From positions 558,001 to 622,000 of the forward strand of contig NZ_FNTJ01000001.1 of NCBI RefSeq assembly GCF_900105185.1: a DNA stretch of 64,000 bases. Reading direction: 5' to 3'. A model generated the notes under the pieces. It was not told where the DNA came from, searched no databases, and saw only the letters and a program-made list of their open reading frames with translations. This document shows, piece by piece, positions 48,330 to 60,543 of this stretch (positions are counted from its first letter, which is position 1; every line of letters starts with the position of its first letter). Position numbers and translations under genes: made by a program. Source of the DNA: Pseudomonas saponiphila. GTDB lineage: Bacteria > Pseudomonadota > Gammaproteobacteria > Pseudomonadales > Pseudomonadaceae.

Positions 48330-48976
48330 TGCCGCAGACGCTGGGCTTTCGTGAGCTTGGCCTGATGGCCTACGAACCGGTCTGGCAGGCCATGCAGCGC
48401 TTTACCAATGAACGCGGCACCAGCGCACCGGACGAAGTCTGGCTGGTGCAGCATCCTCCGGTGTTTACCCAGGGTCAGGCGGGCAAGGCCGAGCATCTGC
48501 TGCTGCCGGGAGATATTCCGGTGGTGCAGGCCGACCGCGGCGGGCAGGTGACGTATCACGGCCCAGGCCAGTTGGTGGCCTACTTGCTGCTGGATGTACG
48601 CAGGCTGGGATTCGGCGTGCGTGACCTGGTCAGCCGCATGGAGCAATGCCTGGTGGAGTTGCTGGCCAGCTATGGCGTGCCGGCGGCGGCCAAGCCCGAT
48701 GCACCGGGGGTCTACGTCGACGGGGCGAAGATTGCCTCGCTGGGTCTGCGTATCCGCCACGGATGCTCCTTTCACGGCCTGGCCTTGAACGTGGACATGG
48801 ACTTGCAGCCGTTTCGACGGATTAACCCCTGTGGCTATGCCGGGTTGGCGATGACCCAACTGAGCGACCATGCAGGGCCGATTGAATTTGCCGAGGTAAG
48901 TGCCCGGCTGCGTGCGCAGCTCGTCAAACACCTCGACTATGCTGAGCAGACGACCCTAACGGGCGGAATCGACTGA
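48329..48976 (+). CDS. lipB: Octanoyl-ACP:protein N-octanoyltransferase
   Basis: A 215-residue enzyme that moves octanoate from ACP to lipoyl domains. [19 protein letters not shown] and [24 protein letters not shown] contain the Lys and Cys regions. ATG at 48329 overlaps the ybeD stop by one base. Confidence 0.96.
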   Translation: MPQTLGFRELGLMAYEPVWQAMQRFTNERGTSAPDEVWLVQHPPVFTQGQAGKAEHLLLPGDIPVVQADRGGQVTYHGPGQLVAYLLLDVRRLGFGVRDLVSRMEQCLVELLASYGVPAAAKPDAPGVYVDGAKIASLGLRIRHGCSFHGLALNVDMDLQPFRRINPCGYAGLAMTQLSDHAGPIEFAEVSARLRAQLVKHLDYAEQTTLTGGID

Positions 48977-48977
48977 T

Positions 48978-50000
48978 ATGACTACTGCGCAAGACGCTGT
49001 TGAAACCCTGATCCCGACGCTGGATGTATCCGAGCGGGCGGCCCGTCCGAAAGTTGAAACCGGCGTCAAATTGCGCGGTGCGGAAAAGGTCGCGCGCATT
49101 CCGGTGAAGATCATTCCGACCACCGAGCTGCCGAAGAAGCCGGACTGGATTCGCGTACGTATTCCAGTCTCGCCGGAAGTCGACCGGATCAAGCAGTTGC
49201 TGCGCAAGCACAAGCTGCACAGCGTCTGCGAAGAGGCGTCCTGCCCGAACCTGGGCGAATGTTTCTCCGGCGGTACCGCGACCTTCATGATCATGGGCGA
49301 CATCTGCACCCGTCGCTGCCCCTTCTGTGACGTTGGCCACGGCCGTCCAAAACCGTTGGATGTCGATGAGCCGATGAACCTGGCGGTGGCCATCGCCGAC
49401 CTGCGCCTGAAGTACGTGGTGATCACCTCGGTAGACCGTGATGACCTGCGTGATGGCGGTGCCCAGCATTTTGCCGACTGCATTCGCGAGATTCGCAAAC
49501 TGTCGCCTAACGTTCAGTTGGAAACCCTGGTTCCCGATTATCGTGGTCGCATGGACATCGCCCTGGAAATTACCGCCGCCACGCCGCCGGATGTGTTCAA
49601 CCACAACCTGGAAACCGTGCCACGCCTTTACAAGGCGGCGCGTCCAGGCTCGGACTACCAGTGGTCGCTGACCCTGCTGCAGAAGTTCAAGCAACTGGTA
49701 CCCCATGTGCCGACCAAGTCCGGCCTGATGCTGGGCCTGGGCGAAACCGACGATGAAGTCATCGAAGTCATGAAGCGCATGCGCGAGCACGACATCGATA
49801 TGCTGACTCTCGGCCAGTACCTGCAGCCGTCGCGCAACCACCTGCCGGTGCAACGCTTCGTGCACCCGGACACCTTCGCCTGGTTCGCCGAGGAAGGGTA
49901 CAAGATGGGCTTCAAGAACGTCGCTTCCGGCCCGCTGGTACGTTCCTCGTATCACGCCGACGAACAAGCGAAGCTGGCCAAGGAAGGCCTGGTTTCCTGA
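48978..50000 (+). CDS. lipA: Lipoyl synthase
   Basis: A 340-residue radical SAM enzyme that inserts two sulfurs into octanoyl groups. The auxiliary cluster Cys are in [12 protein letters not shown] and the radical SAM CxxxCxxC in [19 protein letters not shown] near the end is also conserved. Follows lipB directly. Confidence 0.97.
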   Translation: MTTAQDAVETLIPTLDVSERAARPKVETGVKLRGAEKVARIPVKIIPTTELPKKPDWIRVRIPVSPEVDRIKQLLRKHKLHSVCEEASCPNLGECFSGGTATFMIMGDICTRRCPFCDVGHGRPKPLDVDEPMNLAVAIADLRLKYVVITSVDRDDLRDGGAQHFADCIREIRKLSPNVQLETLVPDYRGRMDIALEITAATPPDVFNHNLETVPRLYKAARPGSDYQWSLTLLQKFKQLVPHVPTKSGLMLGLGETDDEVIEVMKRMREHDIDMLTLGQYLQPSRNHLPVQRFVHPDTFAWFAEEGYKMGFKNVASGPLVRSSYHADEQAKLAKEGLVS

Positions 50001-50008
50001 TGTCCCCC

Positions 50009-50040
50009 GCCCGCAAGGTTCAGGCCTTGCGGGCAATTTT
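50009..50040 (+). terminator. Rho-independent terminator of the lip operon
   Basis: Stem GCCCGCAAGG (50009-50018) and CCTTGCGGGC (50025-50034), loop TTCAGG, then AATTTT. Confidence 0.85.
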
Positions 50041-50164
50041 GCCGCGGTTTGGCACGCTTTCTGCGCTGCGCCTCCCTTGTATTCTCCGTGGGTGATTTCC
50101 CCTCTTCTGTTTAGTGGCATTCATGGCTACTGTGCTGGGGTGAATTCACACAGGGAGAATCTGC

Positions 50165-51112
50165 ATGCCCATCCAACCCACTGCTGCCCTTCACGCTCAT
50201 CTGCCGGTGCCGGCATTGACGGCGGAAGGCGTCATTGGTCTTATCGCCCCCGCCGGTCCTGCTGCTCTGGATACCGAAAAAGCCTGCCAATGGATGCGTT
50301 CCAGGGGCTATACGCTGCGGATCTTCCCTGGCGTAGGTCAACAGGATGGCTACCTGGCAGGCAGTGATCAGGTCCGTCTCGATGACTTGCACGGGGCTTT
50401 TGCCGATAGCGAAATCGACGCCATTGTGTGTTTGCGCGGGGGCTATGGCAGCCCGCGCTTGCTGGACAAGATCGACTTCGAGCTGTTGCGACGCAATCCC
50501 AAGCCATTTGTCGGCTACAGCGACATCACTGCCCTGCACCTGGCGATCAATCGCCATGCGGGCTTTGTCAGCTTTCACGGACCCATGCTCAACGCCGACC
50601 TGCTGGGCGGCAAGCAGGCGCCAACCGAGGCGGCGTTTTTCAACATGCTCAGAGGACAGGTCAAGAGCGGCAGCCTGCTCCCCCATCCGGTAGCTTTTCC
50701 CTTGACCACGGTGGAGCCGGGAATCGCCCAAGGGCCGCTGGTGGGTGGCAACCTGTCACTGATTGCCAGTACCTTGGGCACGCCTTACGAAATCAACACC
50801 GGCGGCGTGATTCTGTTTATCGAAGACGTCAACGAGCCGCTGTACCGCATCGACCGCTTGCTCAATCACCTGCGCCTGGCCGGCAAGCTGGAGGGGCTGC
50901 GCGGGGTCTTGGTCGGGGATGTGGCCGGTGTGGATTTCACCGCGTTGTGCGCGTTGCTCAAGCAGGTCTTCGAGCCCTTGCGGATTCCGGTGCTGGCGGG
51001 ATGGCGCAGCGGTCATTGCGATCCGAACCTGACCTTGCCGATCGGGGCGCTGGTCAAGCTGGATGCAGGGGCCAGGGAGTTGACCCTGGCTCAGGATGTG
51101 GTGTTCAAGTAA
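50165..51112 (+). CDS. Murein LD-carboxypeptidase (S66 family)
   Basis: A 315-residue LdcA/MccF-type serine peptidase that trims D-Ala from tetrapeptides in cell-wall recycling. The nucleophile Ser is in CLRGGYGSPRL, and FVGYSDITALHLA follows. The Glu/His of the triad fit PLVGGNLSLIAS and HCDPNLTLPIG. No signal peptide, so cytoplasmic. Confidence 0.9.
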   Translation: MPIQPTAALHAHLPVPALTAEGVIGLIAPAGPAALDTEKACQWMRSRGYTLRIFPGVGQQDGYLAGSDQVRLDDLHGAFADSEIDAIVCLRGGYGSPRLLDKIDFELLRRNPKPFVGYSDITALHLAINRHAGFVSFHGPMLNADLLGGKQAPTEAAFFNMLRGQVKSGSLLPHPVAFPLTTVEPGIAQGPLVGGNLSLIASTLGTPYEINTGGVILFIEDVNEPLYRIDRLLNHLRLAGKLEGLRGVLVGDVAGVDFTALCALLKQVFEPLRIPVLAGWRSGHCDPNLTLPIGALVKLDAGARELTLAQDVVFK

Positions 51113-51119
51113 GGCGCGT

Positions 51120-51141
51120 GCGAAGGAGCCAGCTCCTTCGC
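51120..51141. terminator. Palindromic hairpin between convergent genes
   Basis: Perfect 10-bp stem GCGAAGGAGC / GCTCCTTCGC with a 2-base loop (51120-51129 and 51132-51141). Lies between the LD-carboxypeptidase and the broken transglycosylase gene; related in style to REP elements. Confidence 0.55.
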
Positions 51142-51151
51142 CAATGCCTAT

Positions 51152-52060
51152 CTAGCGGCTGCGCAGGCTTTCCAGCAATTTGTGGGTCGGGTAGCCATCT
51201 GCGGGCCAGCCCAGTGCCTGTTGGGCACTGCGAATGGCCTTGCGGGTATTGGCGCCGATGATGCCGTCGGGGTTGCCGGCTTCATATTGGTGGGTGCTGA
51301 GCAGGGTCTGCAATTCGATGCGTTCGGAGCGGCTCAGGGGCAGATCGTCCTTGGGCCAACTGCCGTCGATCTGGCCAGCGCCGCCAAACCGTTCGGACAG
51401 CAGATTGACTGCGAGGGCGTAGGACGATGAGTTGTTGTATTTGAGCACGGCCCGGAAGTTATCCAGAATCAGGAACGCCGGCCCTCGGTAGCCCGCAGGC
51501 AACAGCAATGAGGCAGACAATTGCTCGGAACCGTATGGCAATGCCTTGCCGTTGCTCGTTGTCATGCCCAGGCTCAGCCACTCGCCCATGGTCTTGCGGG
51601 TGGAGGCGTCGGCCAAGGCGTAGTCGAAGCCGCTCTTGAGCTGGACCTCAACGCCCCAGGGCTGGCCTTTTTGCCAGCCTGAGCTCTGCAGGTAATGGGC
51701 TGTGGAGGCCAGGGCGTCGGCCGGGCTGTTCCAGATATCTCGGCGACCGTCGCCGTCGAAGTCCACGGCATGGGTGTTGTAGGTGGTCGGAATGAACTGG
51801 GTCTGGCCCATGGCGCCGGCCCAGGAGCCAAGCATCTTCTCTGGCTGGATGTCGCCGTGCTGGATGATCTGTAAGGCGGCAATCAACTGGCTGTTGGCGA
51901 AGGCCGGGCGGCGTCCTTCATAAGCCAGGGTGGCCAGGGAGCGGATCACCGACTTGTTGCCCTGGAAGTCGCCGAAATTGCTCTCCATGCCCCAGACCGC
52001 TACCAATGCCTGGCGATCCACGCCATAGCGCTGTTCGATGCGTTGCAGGATGTCGCTGTA
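51152..52060 (-). pseudogene. C-terminal part of lytic murein transglycosylase split by IS21 element
   Basis: Reading on the minus strand from 52060, the frame continues as [20 protein letters not shown] and carries the catalytic Glu in [33 protein letters not shown] and a C-terminal peptidoglycan-binding domain follow ([20 protein letters not shown]). It joins in frame to the fragment at 54702-55121 if the insertion and one target copy are removed. A GTG at 52019-52021 could start a shortened protein, but the N-terminus and secretion signal are lost. Confidence 0.9.
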
Positions 52061-52153
52061 TGCGGATTTCGGTGAACGTGACCGAGCGTTTCGCTAATAC
52101 GTGACCGGTGCTTCCACCCCGGTTGCGCGGGTTCTGGATTGTAATCGCATCGG

Positions 52154-52903
52154 TCACGATGCGGCTTGTTCCTCGGCTTTTTTTCGGCGCAGCGACTCGC
52201 CTTTCATCGTCAGTCGGTAGGCGTTGTGCACCAGGCGGTCGAGGATGGCATCGGCCAGGGTCGGGTCGTTGATCCAGCCGTGCCAGTGCTCGATGGGCAG
52301 TTGGCTCGTCAGGATGGTGGAGCGGCTGCCAGCGCGGTCGTCGATCACCTCCAGCAGGTCATGCCGGGCTCCTTCCTCCAGCGGGGCTAGCGCCCAGTCG
52401 TCCAGCACCAGGACGTCGACCTTTGCCAGCTGTTGCAGGGTACGGCCGAAGCTGCCGTCGCCATGAGCGATGCGCAGTTGTTCCAGCAGGCGCGGGGTGC
52501 GCAGGTACAGGGTGCTATAGCCCTGGCGGCAGGCCTGGTTGCCCAGGGCGCAGGCCAGCCAGGTTTTGCCGGCACCGGTCGGGCCGGTCAGCAGCAGGTT
52601 GTGCTGCTGGCGGATCCAGTCGCCACTGGCCAGGGTGGCGATCAGACGCTCGTCCAGGGCGCGTCCGGTGCGGCGGTCGAGATCTTCCAGGCAGGCGTTG
52701 GCGTACTTGAGCTTGGCCTTCTTGCGCAGCCGTACCAGGCGCTGGTTGTCACGCCAGGCCAGTTCGCGGTCGAGCAGTAGGCCGAGGCGTTCATCGAAGC
52801 TCAGGCTGTGGCTGGCCGGCAGCGTCCATTGCTCTTCCAGGGCGCGGGCCATGCCGTCCAGGCGTAGCTGGTGCAGTTGATTCAGGGTGTGTTGCGGCAT
52901 CAT
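52154..52903 (-). CDS. istB: IS21 helper ATPase IstB
   Basis: A 249-residue AAA+ ATPase. Walker A is [14 protein letters not shown] and Walker B is [12 protein letters not shown]. It remodels target DNA for IstA. ATG at 52903 follows AGGAG; the long upstream frame lies inside istA and is ignored. Confidence 0.94.
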   Translation of the reverse strand: MMPQHTLNQLHQLRLDGMARALEEQWTLPASHSLSFDERLGLLLDRELAWRDNQRLVRLRKKAKLKYANACLEDLDRRTGRALDERLIATLASGDWIRQQHNLLLTGPTGAGKTWLACALGNQACRQGYSTLYLRTPRLLEQLRIAHGDGSFGRTLQQLAKVDVLVLDDWALAPLEEGARHDLLEVIDDRAGSRSTILTSQLPIEHWHGWINDPTLADAILDRLVHNAYRLTMKGESLRRKKAEEQAAS

Positions 52904-54476
52904 CGAACAGCTCCTGTTGCGGGGGTTGGTAGTAGTCGGCGCCACGGACGTTCTCGTGGTCGCCGGGTAAGGTCGTTTCGGCGGCACGCTGGGGCAGCGG
53001 CTGTTGATCCAGGCCTTGCTGGAGCAGGTTGCGCACGCTGCGCCCGGTGAAGGCGCGCAGGTGTACGGCACGTTCGGCAGCGGCTTCCAGGCGTGCATTG
53101 CCATAGCGCCGGGCCAGCGAGAGCAGGCCGAGGCAGGCGCGGTAGCCCATCTCCGGGTGCGGCTTGTGGGTCAGTTGGTGATCGATCAGTTGGCGCGTGT
53201 AGGGGCCGATCCGCGCGCCCCAGTCGAGCAGGCGTTGTGGCGTCCATTCGCGATGCGCCTGGTGCGCCGCGGGCATGTGCTCGCGCTGGGTACTGTAAGC
53301 GCCGCGTCGCCCCAGCAGCAGGTGGCTGGCCACCCGCCGGTTGCCATGCAGCACTTCCAGGGTGTGTGCCGTCAGTCGCACGTCCACGTTCTGCCGGGCC
53401 AGGGCGGAGGGCACGCTGTAGAAGCTGCCATTGACCTCGATGTGGTAGTCGATGCTGACCTTGCAGCGCTTGAAGGTGGCGACCTCGTAGGGATGCACCG
53501 GCAGCGCTCGCAAGGCCGGGCGATCCAGGCGCTCGAACCAGTCGCGCCGGCAGCCATCGAGCCGCTTGAACGGGCGCCGATTCAGATCCTCCAGCAGCTC
53601 GGCGATGGCCTGGTTAAGCGCATGCAGGCTGAAGAACTGCCGATGGCGCAGCCGCGCCATGATCCAGCGCTCGACCACCTGCACCGCCACCTCGGCCTTG
53701 GCCTTGTCCTGAGGCTTGCGTGGCCGTGCCGGCAGGATCACCGTCTGGTAATGACGCGCGCACTCCAGCGTGGCCCGGTTCAGGCCCGGCTCGTAGCGAT
53801 CCGGCTGGGCGACCAGGGCGCGCGGATTGTCCGGCACAACCATTTCCGGCACGCCGCCAAAGTAGGTCAGAGCCTGGCCCAGCGAGGTCAGCCAGTCCAC
53901 CTGGGTTTCGCCTGGCGTCGCGCAGGCATAGGTGTAATTCGAGGCGCCCAGGGCGGCGACGAAGATGTGCGCCCGGCGCACTTCGCCGGTGGCCGGGTCG
54001 ACCACCGGCAGCGTCGGCCCGGCATAGTCGATGAATAGCTTCTCGCCCGCACGGTGCAGCTGACGCATCGAACGTTTGAGCGTCTGGGCGTAGCGCCGGT
54101 AGTGCTCGACGAACTGGGTGTAGCGGTAGGTCGGCTGGCCCGCATGCGCGGCGAGATATTCCTCCCACAGCAGCTGCAAGGTCACGCCCTTGCGTCGCAA
54201 CTCGCGGTGGATGCTCAGCACATCGGGCAGCACTCGCTCACCGCGCGGCTTGTTCGTCGACGTCGGTGCAAACAAGGCGGCCGCCAGCGCGGCCTCGTCC
54301 ATGGCCACCAGCGCCGGCCAGTCCAGCCCGGCCACCCGCGCCGCCGCGATGTACTTGCTAACCACGCCCTTGGACAGCTGCAAGGCACGGGCAATCTTCT
54401 CGTGGGACAAGCCGGCCTCAAACTTGAGGCGCAGACATTCTTTGATGTTTCGCATGGCTACTCGCGGCGCCGCCAT
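52791..54476 (-). CDS. istA: IS21 transposase IstA
   Basis: A 561-residue transposase. An N-terminal helix-turn-helix ([20 protein letters not shown]) precedes an integrase core with Asp in [10 protein letters not shown], Asp in [10 protein letters not shown] and Glu in [21 protein letters not shown] precedes the ATG. The 3' end overlaps istB by 113 bases, and the last 40 residues are Pro-rich and low in complexity. Confidence 0.94.
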   Translation of the reverse strand: MAAPRVAMRNIKECLRLKFEAGLSHEKIARALQLSKGVVSKYIAAARVAGLDWPALVAMDEAALAAALFAPTSTNKPRGERVLPDVLSIHRELRRKGVTLQLLWEEYLAAHAGQPTYRYTQFVEHYRRYAQTLKRSMRQLHRAGEKLFIDYAGPTLPVVDPATGEVRRAHIFVAALGASNYTYACATPGETQVDWLTSLGQALTYFGGVPEMVVPDNPRALVAQPDRYEPGLNRATLECARHYQTVILPARPRKPQDKAKAEVAVQVVERWIMARLRHRQFFSLHALNQAIAELLEDLNRRPFKRLDGCRRDWFERLDRPALRALPVHPYEVATFKRCKVSIDYHIEVNGSFYSVPSALARQNVDVRLTAHTLEVLHGNRRVASHLLLGRRGAYSTQREHMPAAHQAHREWTPQRLLDWGARIGPYTRQLIDHQLTHKPHPEMGYRACLGLLSLARRYGNARLEAAAERAVHLRAFTGRSVRNLLQQGLDQQPLPQRAAETTLPGDHENVRGADYYQPPQQELFDDAATHPESTAPATPGRHGPRPGRAMDAAGQPQPELR

Positions 54477-54620
54477 CTTCCTCTCCCGAAATCGGTCGAG
54501 GATGGCGGCGCATCAGGTCATGCGCAACGAAGGGGAAGGCTTTCGCTAAGTCGTGACCGGCGATTTCGGTAAGCCGTGACCACCTGTTTCGGAACAGGCG
54601 GAAAATCGGTCACGTTGCTA

Positions 54621-54701
54621 CCGAAATGAGCGGTCACGCGTTAGCGAAATGACCGGTCACGATCAACCGAAACGGCCGGTCACGGTGCTCCGAAATCCGC
54701 A
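54621..54701. repeat. Iterated 23-bp transposase sites at the right IS21 end
   Basis: Units start at 54621, 54644 and 54667, each with a core of CGAAA followed by CGGTCACG, and end in a 12-base terminal copy at 54690-54701. Spacing is exactly 23 bases. Such multiple terminal repeats bind IstA in this family. Confidence 0.85.
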
Positions 54702-55121
54702 GCTGTACTGGAGCAGCAGGGCCTGGCCCTTGCGTACCCTGACCGGAGACAGGGCTCCATCCAGGTATTCCCAGACCGGGCGGGTGAACTCCGGCTGGCT
54801 GCGGTCAGCCTTGATGACGCTCATGTCCGGGGTGATACCGGCGAAGGCCCGGTCGAAGACGTCGGCGCGAATGCCGGCGTTCAGGGCTTCGGTACGGAAT
54901 GCGTTCAGCCATTCATCGAAGGTCTGGGCGGGCTGGATGTCCAGATTGTCGGCGGTCAGCGGTGCGACAGTAGCGGGTGCGGCGAGGGGGGCTGCCTGGA
55001 GGGTGGGCAGCGGTTGGGCATCGGCGGCGGTAGGTTGTTCCGCGCAGGCGACGAGCAAAACGAGGCTGGAGGCAGCGATCAGTTGGCGCATGTGCCAACG
55101 ACGGGAAAGACAAAAGGGCAT
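54702..55121 (-). pseudogene. N-terminal part of lytic murein transglycosylase split by IS21 element
   Basis: Encodes the lipoprotein signal (SLVLLVAC) and the first domain up to VRVRKGQALLLQYS. It then reads into the IS21 end and stops after 12 more codons (TGA inside the element). The catalytic Glu is in the other fragment, so this part is inactive. ATG at 55121 or 55091 could be the true start. Confidence 0.9.
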
Positions 55122-55184
55122 GCACAGGTCCAGAGAGAATAACTATCAGGTGCAGACCTTATCATGCCGACGGGGTTCAGGGCT

Positions 55185-55346
55185 TCAGGCGGCCAGAAAG
55201 TAAGAAGCCTCCCAGCTTTTAGACTGGAAGGCTTCGCGGCGGTAGCTGCCTTTGCCCTTGGCCGGGCGTTCCTGACGGCTGCGGAACAGTGGCTGGGCGA
55301 CAATGGATTTGGCCTTGTTGGGGCCATGCTTGGATGGCTTGCTCAT
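55185..55346 (-). CDS. arfA: Alternative ribosome-rescue factor A
   Basis: A 53-residue protein (MSKPSKHGPNKAKSIV opening) with the ArfA core PLFRSRQERPAKGKGSYRR. It brings RF2 to stalled non-stop ribosomes when tmRNA is insufficient. A 12-bp hairpin at 55204-55235 lies inside the reading frame before the stop. In E. coli such a hairpin leads to RNA cleavage or termination, so that the mRNA itself lacks a stop and is a tmRNA target; the same logic is likely here. Confidence 0.88.
   Translation of the reverse strand: MSKPSKHGPNKAKSIVAQPLFRSRQERPAKGKGSYRREAFQSKSWEASYFLAA
55204..55235 (-). promoter_or_regulatory. In-gene hairpin of arfA
   Basis: Arms 55204-55215 and 55224-55235 pair over 12 bp with one G-U wobble around an 8-base loop. 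It ends 16 bases before the arfA stop codon, and a T-rich stretch follows in the mRNA sense. Confidence 0.75.
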
Positions 55347-55459
55347 GGTTCTGTACTCGCGGTTTGTAGAGAGGTTGCGGCGCGCATCATCGGCCAGAGT
55401 GGGGCGGCTGTCCAGCATTCCGGGGCATGCAGCTGCCTGGTGGGAGATGAGCGGCGTAC

Positions 55460-56497
55460 TTACTCGGCCGGCAGGGCCAGGCGTTGGCCGGCCATGAGCA
55501 GCGACAGGCGGCTCAGGCCGCTCCAGGGCGAACCGCTGGCCTGCCCCTTGATTTGCGCGTCGATGCGCTGGGCATCCAGCAGCAATTGCCCCCAACGCTG
55601 CGCAGAGTAACGTTGCAGAGCCTTGCTCATCAGGGGTTTGCGTTTGTCCCAGACGGGAGGCCGGGCCTGGCTGAACACCTTGTCCAATGGCACGCCCTGG
55701 CTGAATTGCAGGGCCAGGTTGGCCAGCAGCCGCAGTTCTCGGGACAGGGCCCAGAGAATCACGGGAGGTTCGACGCCTTCACCGCGCAACCCTTCCAGCA
55801 TGCGCAGGGCGTGGGCGGCTTCACCGTTGAGAACGGCATCCACTAGCCCGAACACATCGAAACGCGCACTGTCGGCCACTGCGGCCTGGACCGTTTCGAC
55901 GGTGATCTGTCCACCTTCGGCCATCAGCTTGAGTTTTTCGATTTCCTGGGCGGCGGCCAGCAGGTTGCCCTCGACCCGCGCGGCGATCAGCTCCACCGCG
56001 TCCTGGCTGGCGGACAGCCCGGCCTGTGACAGTCGCTGACGAATCCACTGTGGAAGCTGGTTGGCGTCCACCGGCCAGATCTGTACGAACTGGGTCTGGG
56101 CACCTTCCACCAAGGCCTTGCCCCACTTGGTCTTCTGTGCGCTGCCATCGAGCTTGGGCAGGCTGATCAGCAGCACTGTGTCCTCGGCCGGACGCGAACA
56201 GTATTCGATCAGTGCTGCGGCGCCCTTGTCTCCGGGCTTGCCCGAGGGCAGGCGCAGTTCCAGCAGGCGTTTTTCCGCAAACAGCGACATGCTGGCCCCG
56301 GCTTGCAGCAGGGTGCCCCAGTCGAAGCTGGCATCGGCACTGAATACCTGGCGCTCGTCGAAACCCTGCTGGCGTACGGCAGAGCGGATGGCATCGGCGG
56401 CTTCCTGGCAGAGCAGGGGATCATCGCCGCTGATCACGTAGACCGGCGCGAGAGGACCTTGCAGGTGTTTGCCGAGTTGGGCGGGTGCGAGTTTCAT
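55460..56497 (-). CDS. holA: DNA polymerase III delta subunit
   Basis: A 345-residue clamp-loader wrench subunit. VYVISGDDPLLCQEAADAI and WALSRELRLLANL are family blocks. The ATG at 56497 is the natural start; an upstream TTG adds only four residues. Lies downstream of lptE as in other gamma-proteobacteria. Confidence 0.95.
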   Translation of the reverse strand: MKLAPAQLGKHLQGPLAPVYVISGDDPLLCQEAADAIRSAVRQQGFDERQVFSADASFDWGTLLQAGASMSLFAEKRLLELRLPSGKPGDKGAAALIEYCSRPAEDTVLLISLPKLDGSAQKTKWGKALVEGAQTQFVQIWPVDANQLPQWIRQRLSQAGLSASQDAVELIAARVEGNLLAAAQEIEKLKLMAEGGQITVETVQAAVADSARFDVFGLVDAVLNGEAAHALRMLEGLRGEGVEPPVILWALSRELRLLANLALQFSQGVPLDKVFSQARPPVWDKRKPLMSKALQRYSAQRWGQLLLDAQRIDAQIKGQASGSPWSGLSRLSLLMAGQRLALPAE

Positions 56498-56536
56498 AGG
56501 CGGGGCCAATGGGGGCGCGTGAGCGCCCCACAGGGC

Positions 56537-57142
56537 TTACTGGTTCGGCAGCTCCAGGGGGGACTGTTGCGGAGTTTCCGCCTCAGCCTTGCGTGCAGCT
56601 TCCAGAGCCTGGGCTTCGGCCTTGGCTTTGGCTTCGGCGGTGGCCTGCAGTTGAGCAAGCTGGTCCGGGGTCAGCAATTGCAGGCGGACCAGCATGCGCT
56701 GGATCAGGTCGCGGCGCATTTCCTTGCGTGTTTCAGACGATTCCTGATCGGAGCCGGTGATGTTGTTGCCGTCATGTACGAAGACTTTCTGCACTTCCAG
56801 TTTGTCTTCGAGCAGATGCAGGTTGTCGTGGGTCAGGATTTCGTACCTGAGCGTGGTGCCGATCTCGTATTCGGCCGAGTTGCCACCGCCTGTGTAACTG
56901 AGGGTACGCTGGGAGTTTTCCTCGTTCAGCAGCACCAGTTTGTAAGGCGCGCCGGCATGGACCCGCACACCGCTGCTTTCCAACTGTTGCTGGAGCATTT
57001 TCACGGTGGTGCCGTAGGCATCCCGGGCGCTCAGGTCGAGTTCCTTGATGCTCAGCTCATGGGTTCCCGTTCCGCGCAACTGGAAGCCACAGGCGCTCAG
57101 TAGTACGGCCAGACCCATCACCAGCAGGTTACGTTTGATCAT
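56537..57142 (-). CDS. lptE: LPS-assembly lipoprotein LptE
   Basis: A 201-residue outer-membrane lipoprotein (lipobox VLLSAC, GFQLRG after it). It plugs the LptD barrel and helps insert LPS. The C-terminal 40 residues are Ala/Glu/Lys-rich, a Pseudomonas feature. Follows leuS. Confidence 0.94.
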   Translation of the reverse strand: MIKRNLLVMGLAVLLSACGFQLRGTGTHELSIKELDLSARDAYGTTVKMLQQQLESSGVRVHAGAPYKLVLLNEENSQRTLSYTGGGNSAEYEIGTTLRYEILTHDNLHLLEDKLEVQKVFVHDGNNITGSDQESSETRKEMRRDLIQRMLVRLQLLTPDQLAQLQATAEAKAKAEAQALEAARKAEAETPQQSPLELPNQ

Positions 57143-57166
57143 GTATTGCTCCCCTTGAAACCAAAT

Positions 57167-57222
57167 GGGCCACCTCGTGGCCCTGGAGGTTTTGTTCGGC
57201 GCCCGATCCCGGATCGGGCGCC
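57167..57222. repeat. Two tandem hairpins between leuS and lptE
   Basis: First: perfect 12-bp stem at 57198-57209 and 57211-57222. Second: 7-bp stem at 57167-57173 and 57177-57183 with a 3-base loop. No T-run follows either, so they may protect mRNA ends or tune read-through. Confidence 0.6.
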
Positions 57223-57230
57223 TGATCCAA

Positions 57231-59918
<2,688 letters not shown>

Positions 59919-60098
59919 TCAGTGCCCGATGGAGCTGGAAGTGGAGTTACAGGAAGCGCCGTAGCATACATGACCGCACTCTGCCGAGGGAAACCTTGAT
60001 TGCTCGGCCGGGCCGTTGGTCGCGGCGGCGCGACGCTTGCGGTCGTCCGACTAAGCTCAAAAAGGGGAGTGAGTCTTATTCTTCGATGAGGTGAACGG

Positions 60099-60419
60099 AT
60101 GCTTGAGTCGCAGCGAAAAGTTACAGAACCAGAGGTGTATGAAAGGCTGCTGAATCGACTGGCTCTGGCCCTGGATGCACTGAAGACTGCGGATCGACTG
60201 CGTGATGAGCGGCCTGTCGAGTTGGAGTTGCGGGGGCTAAGCAGTGCTGAATTCGAACTGATCCGGGCCTATCTGGCTCGCAGCCAGCATGAAATGCAGA
60301 TCAGCATGCCGGGTGATCGGCAGCAGCAGGAAATGCCTCGTTCAGCCAAGATCATTTGGTTGAAGGATCAGGCCCCCGTCAAGGAGTCAGTGAAAGTCCG
60401 ATCACATCAGTGCAAGTAG
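60099..60419 (+). CDS. Small protein of unknown function
   Basis: A 106-residue soluble protein with a helical N-terminus (YERLLNRLALALDALKTADRL) and no recognisable motif. GAGGTG precedes the ATG. Codon use resembles neighbours and a clear ribosome site is present, so it is probably real. Function cannot be inferred. Confidence 0.6.
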   Translation: MLESQRKVTEPEVYERLLNRLALALDALKTADRLRDERPVELELRGLSSAEFELIRAYLARSQHEMQISMPGDRQQQEMPRSAKIIWLKDQAPVKESVKVRSHQCK

Positions 60420-60521
60420 GCCCCGGGCTCCGCCTGGGGCGAATGCGGTCGTAGCCGAGGCGTTCATGAGCAAAAGTACTCGGCGTTGGTTGTTGCGGCA
60501 GGGCTTTGCCCTTTAGGCTTC

Positions 60522-60542
60522 GGGCATCTTTTGGAGATGCCC
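60522..60542 (+). promoter_or_regulatory. Hairpin covering the ydcF ribosome site
   Basis: Stem GGGCATCT (60522-60529) and AGATGCCC (60535-60542) with loop TTTGG. The Shine-Dalgarno GGAG (60533-60536) lies partly in the loop and partly in the stem, seven bases before the ATG. It could limit translation. Confidence 0.5.
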
Positions 60543-60543
60543 G

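Larger units (their letters stand above)
52061..54701 (-). mobile_element. IS21-family insertion sequence
   Basis: A 2641-bp element with ends TGCGGATTTCGG at both termini as inverted repeats and a 6-bp target duplication GCTGTA at 52055-52060 and 54702-54707. It encodes istA and istB in the usual order with overlap. Both ends carry iterated sites: the right end has three 23-base repeats plus a terminal half (54621-54701), and the left end has similar copies in 52061-52110. The element looks intact and recent. Confidence 0.95.
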
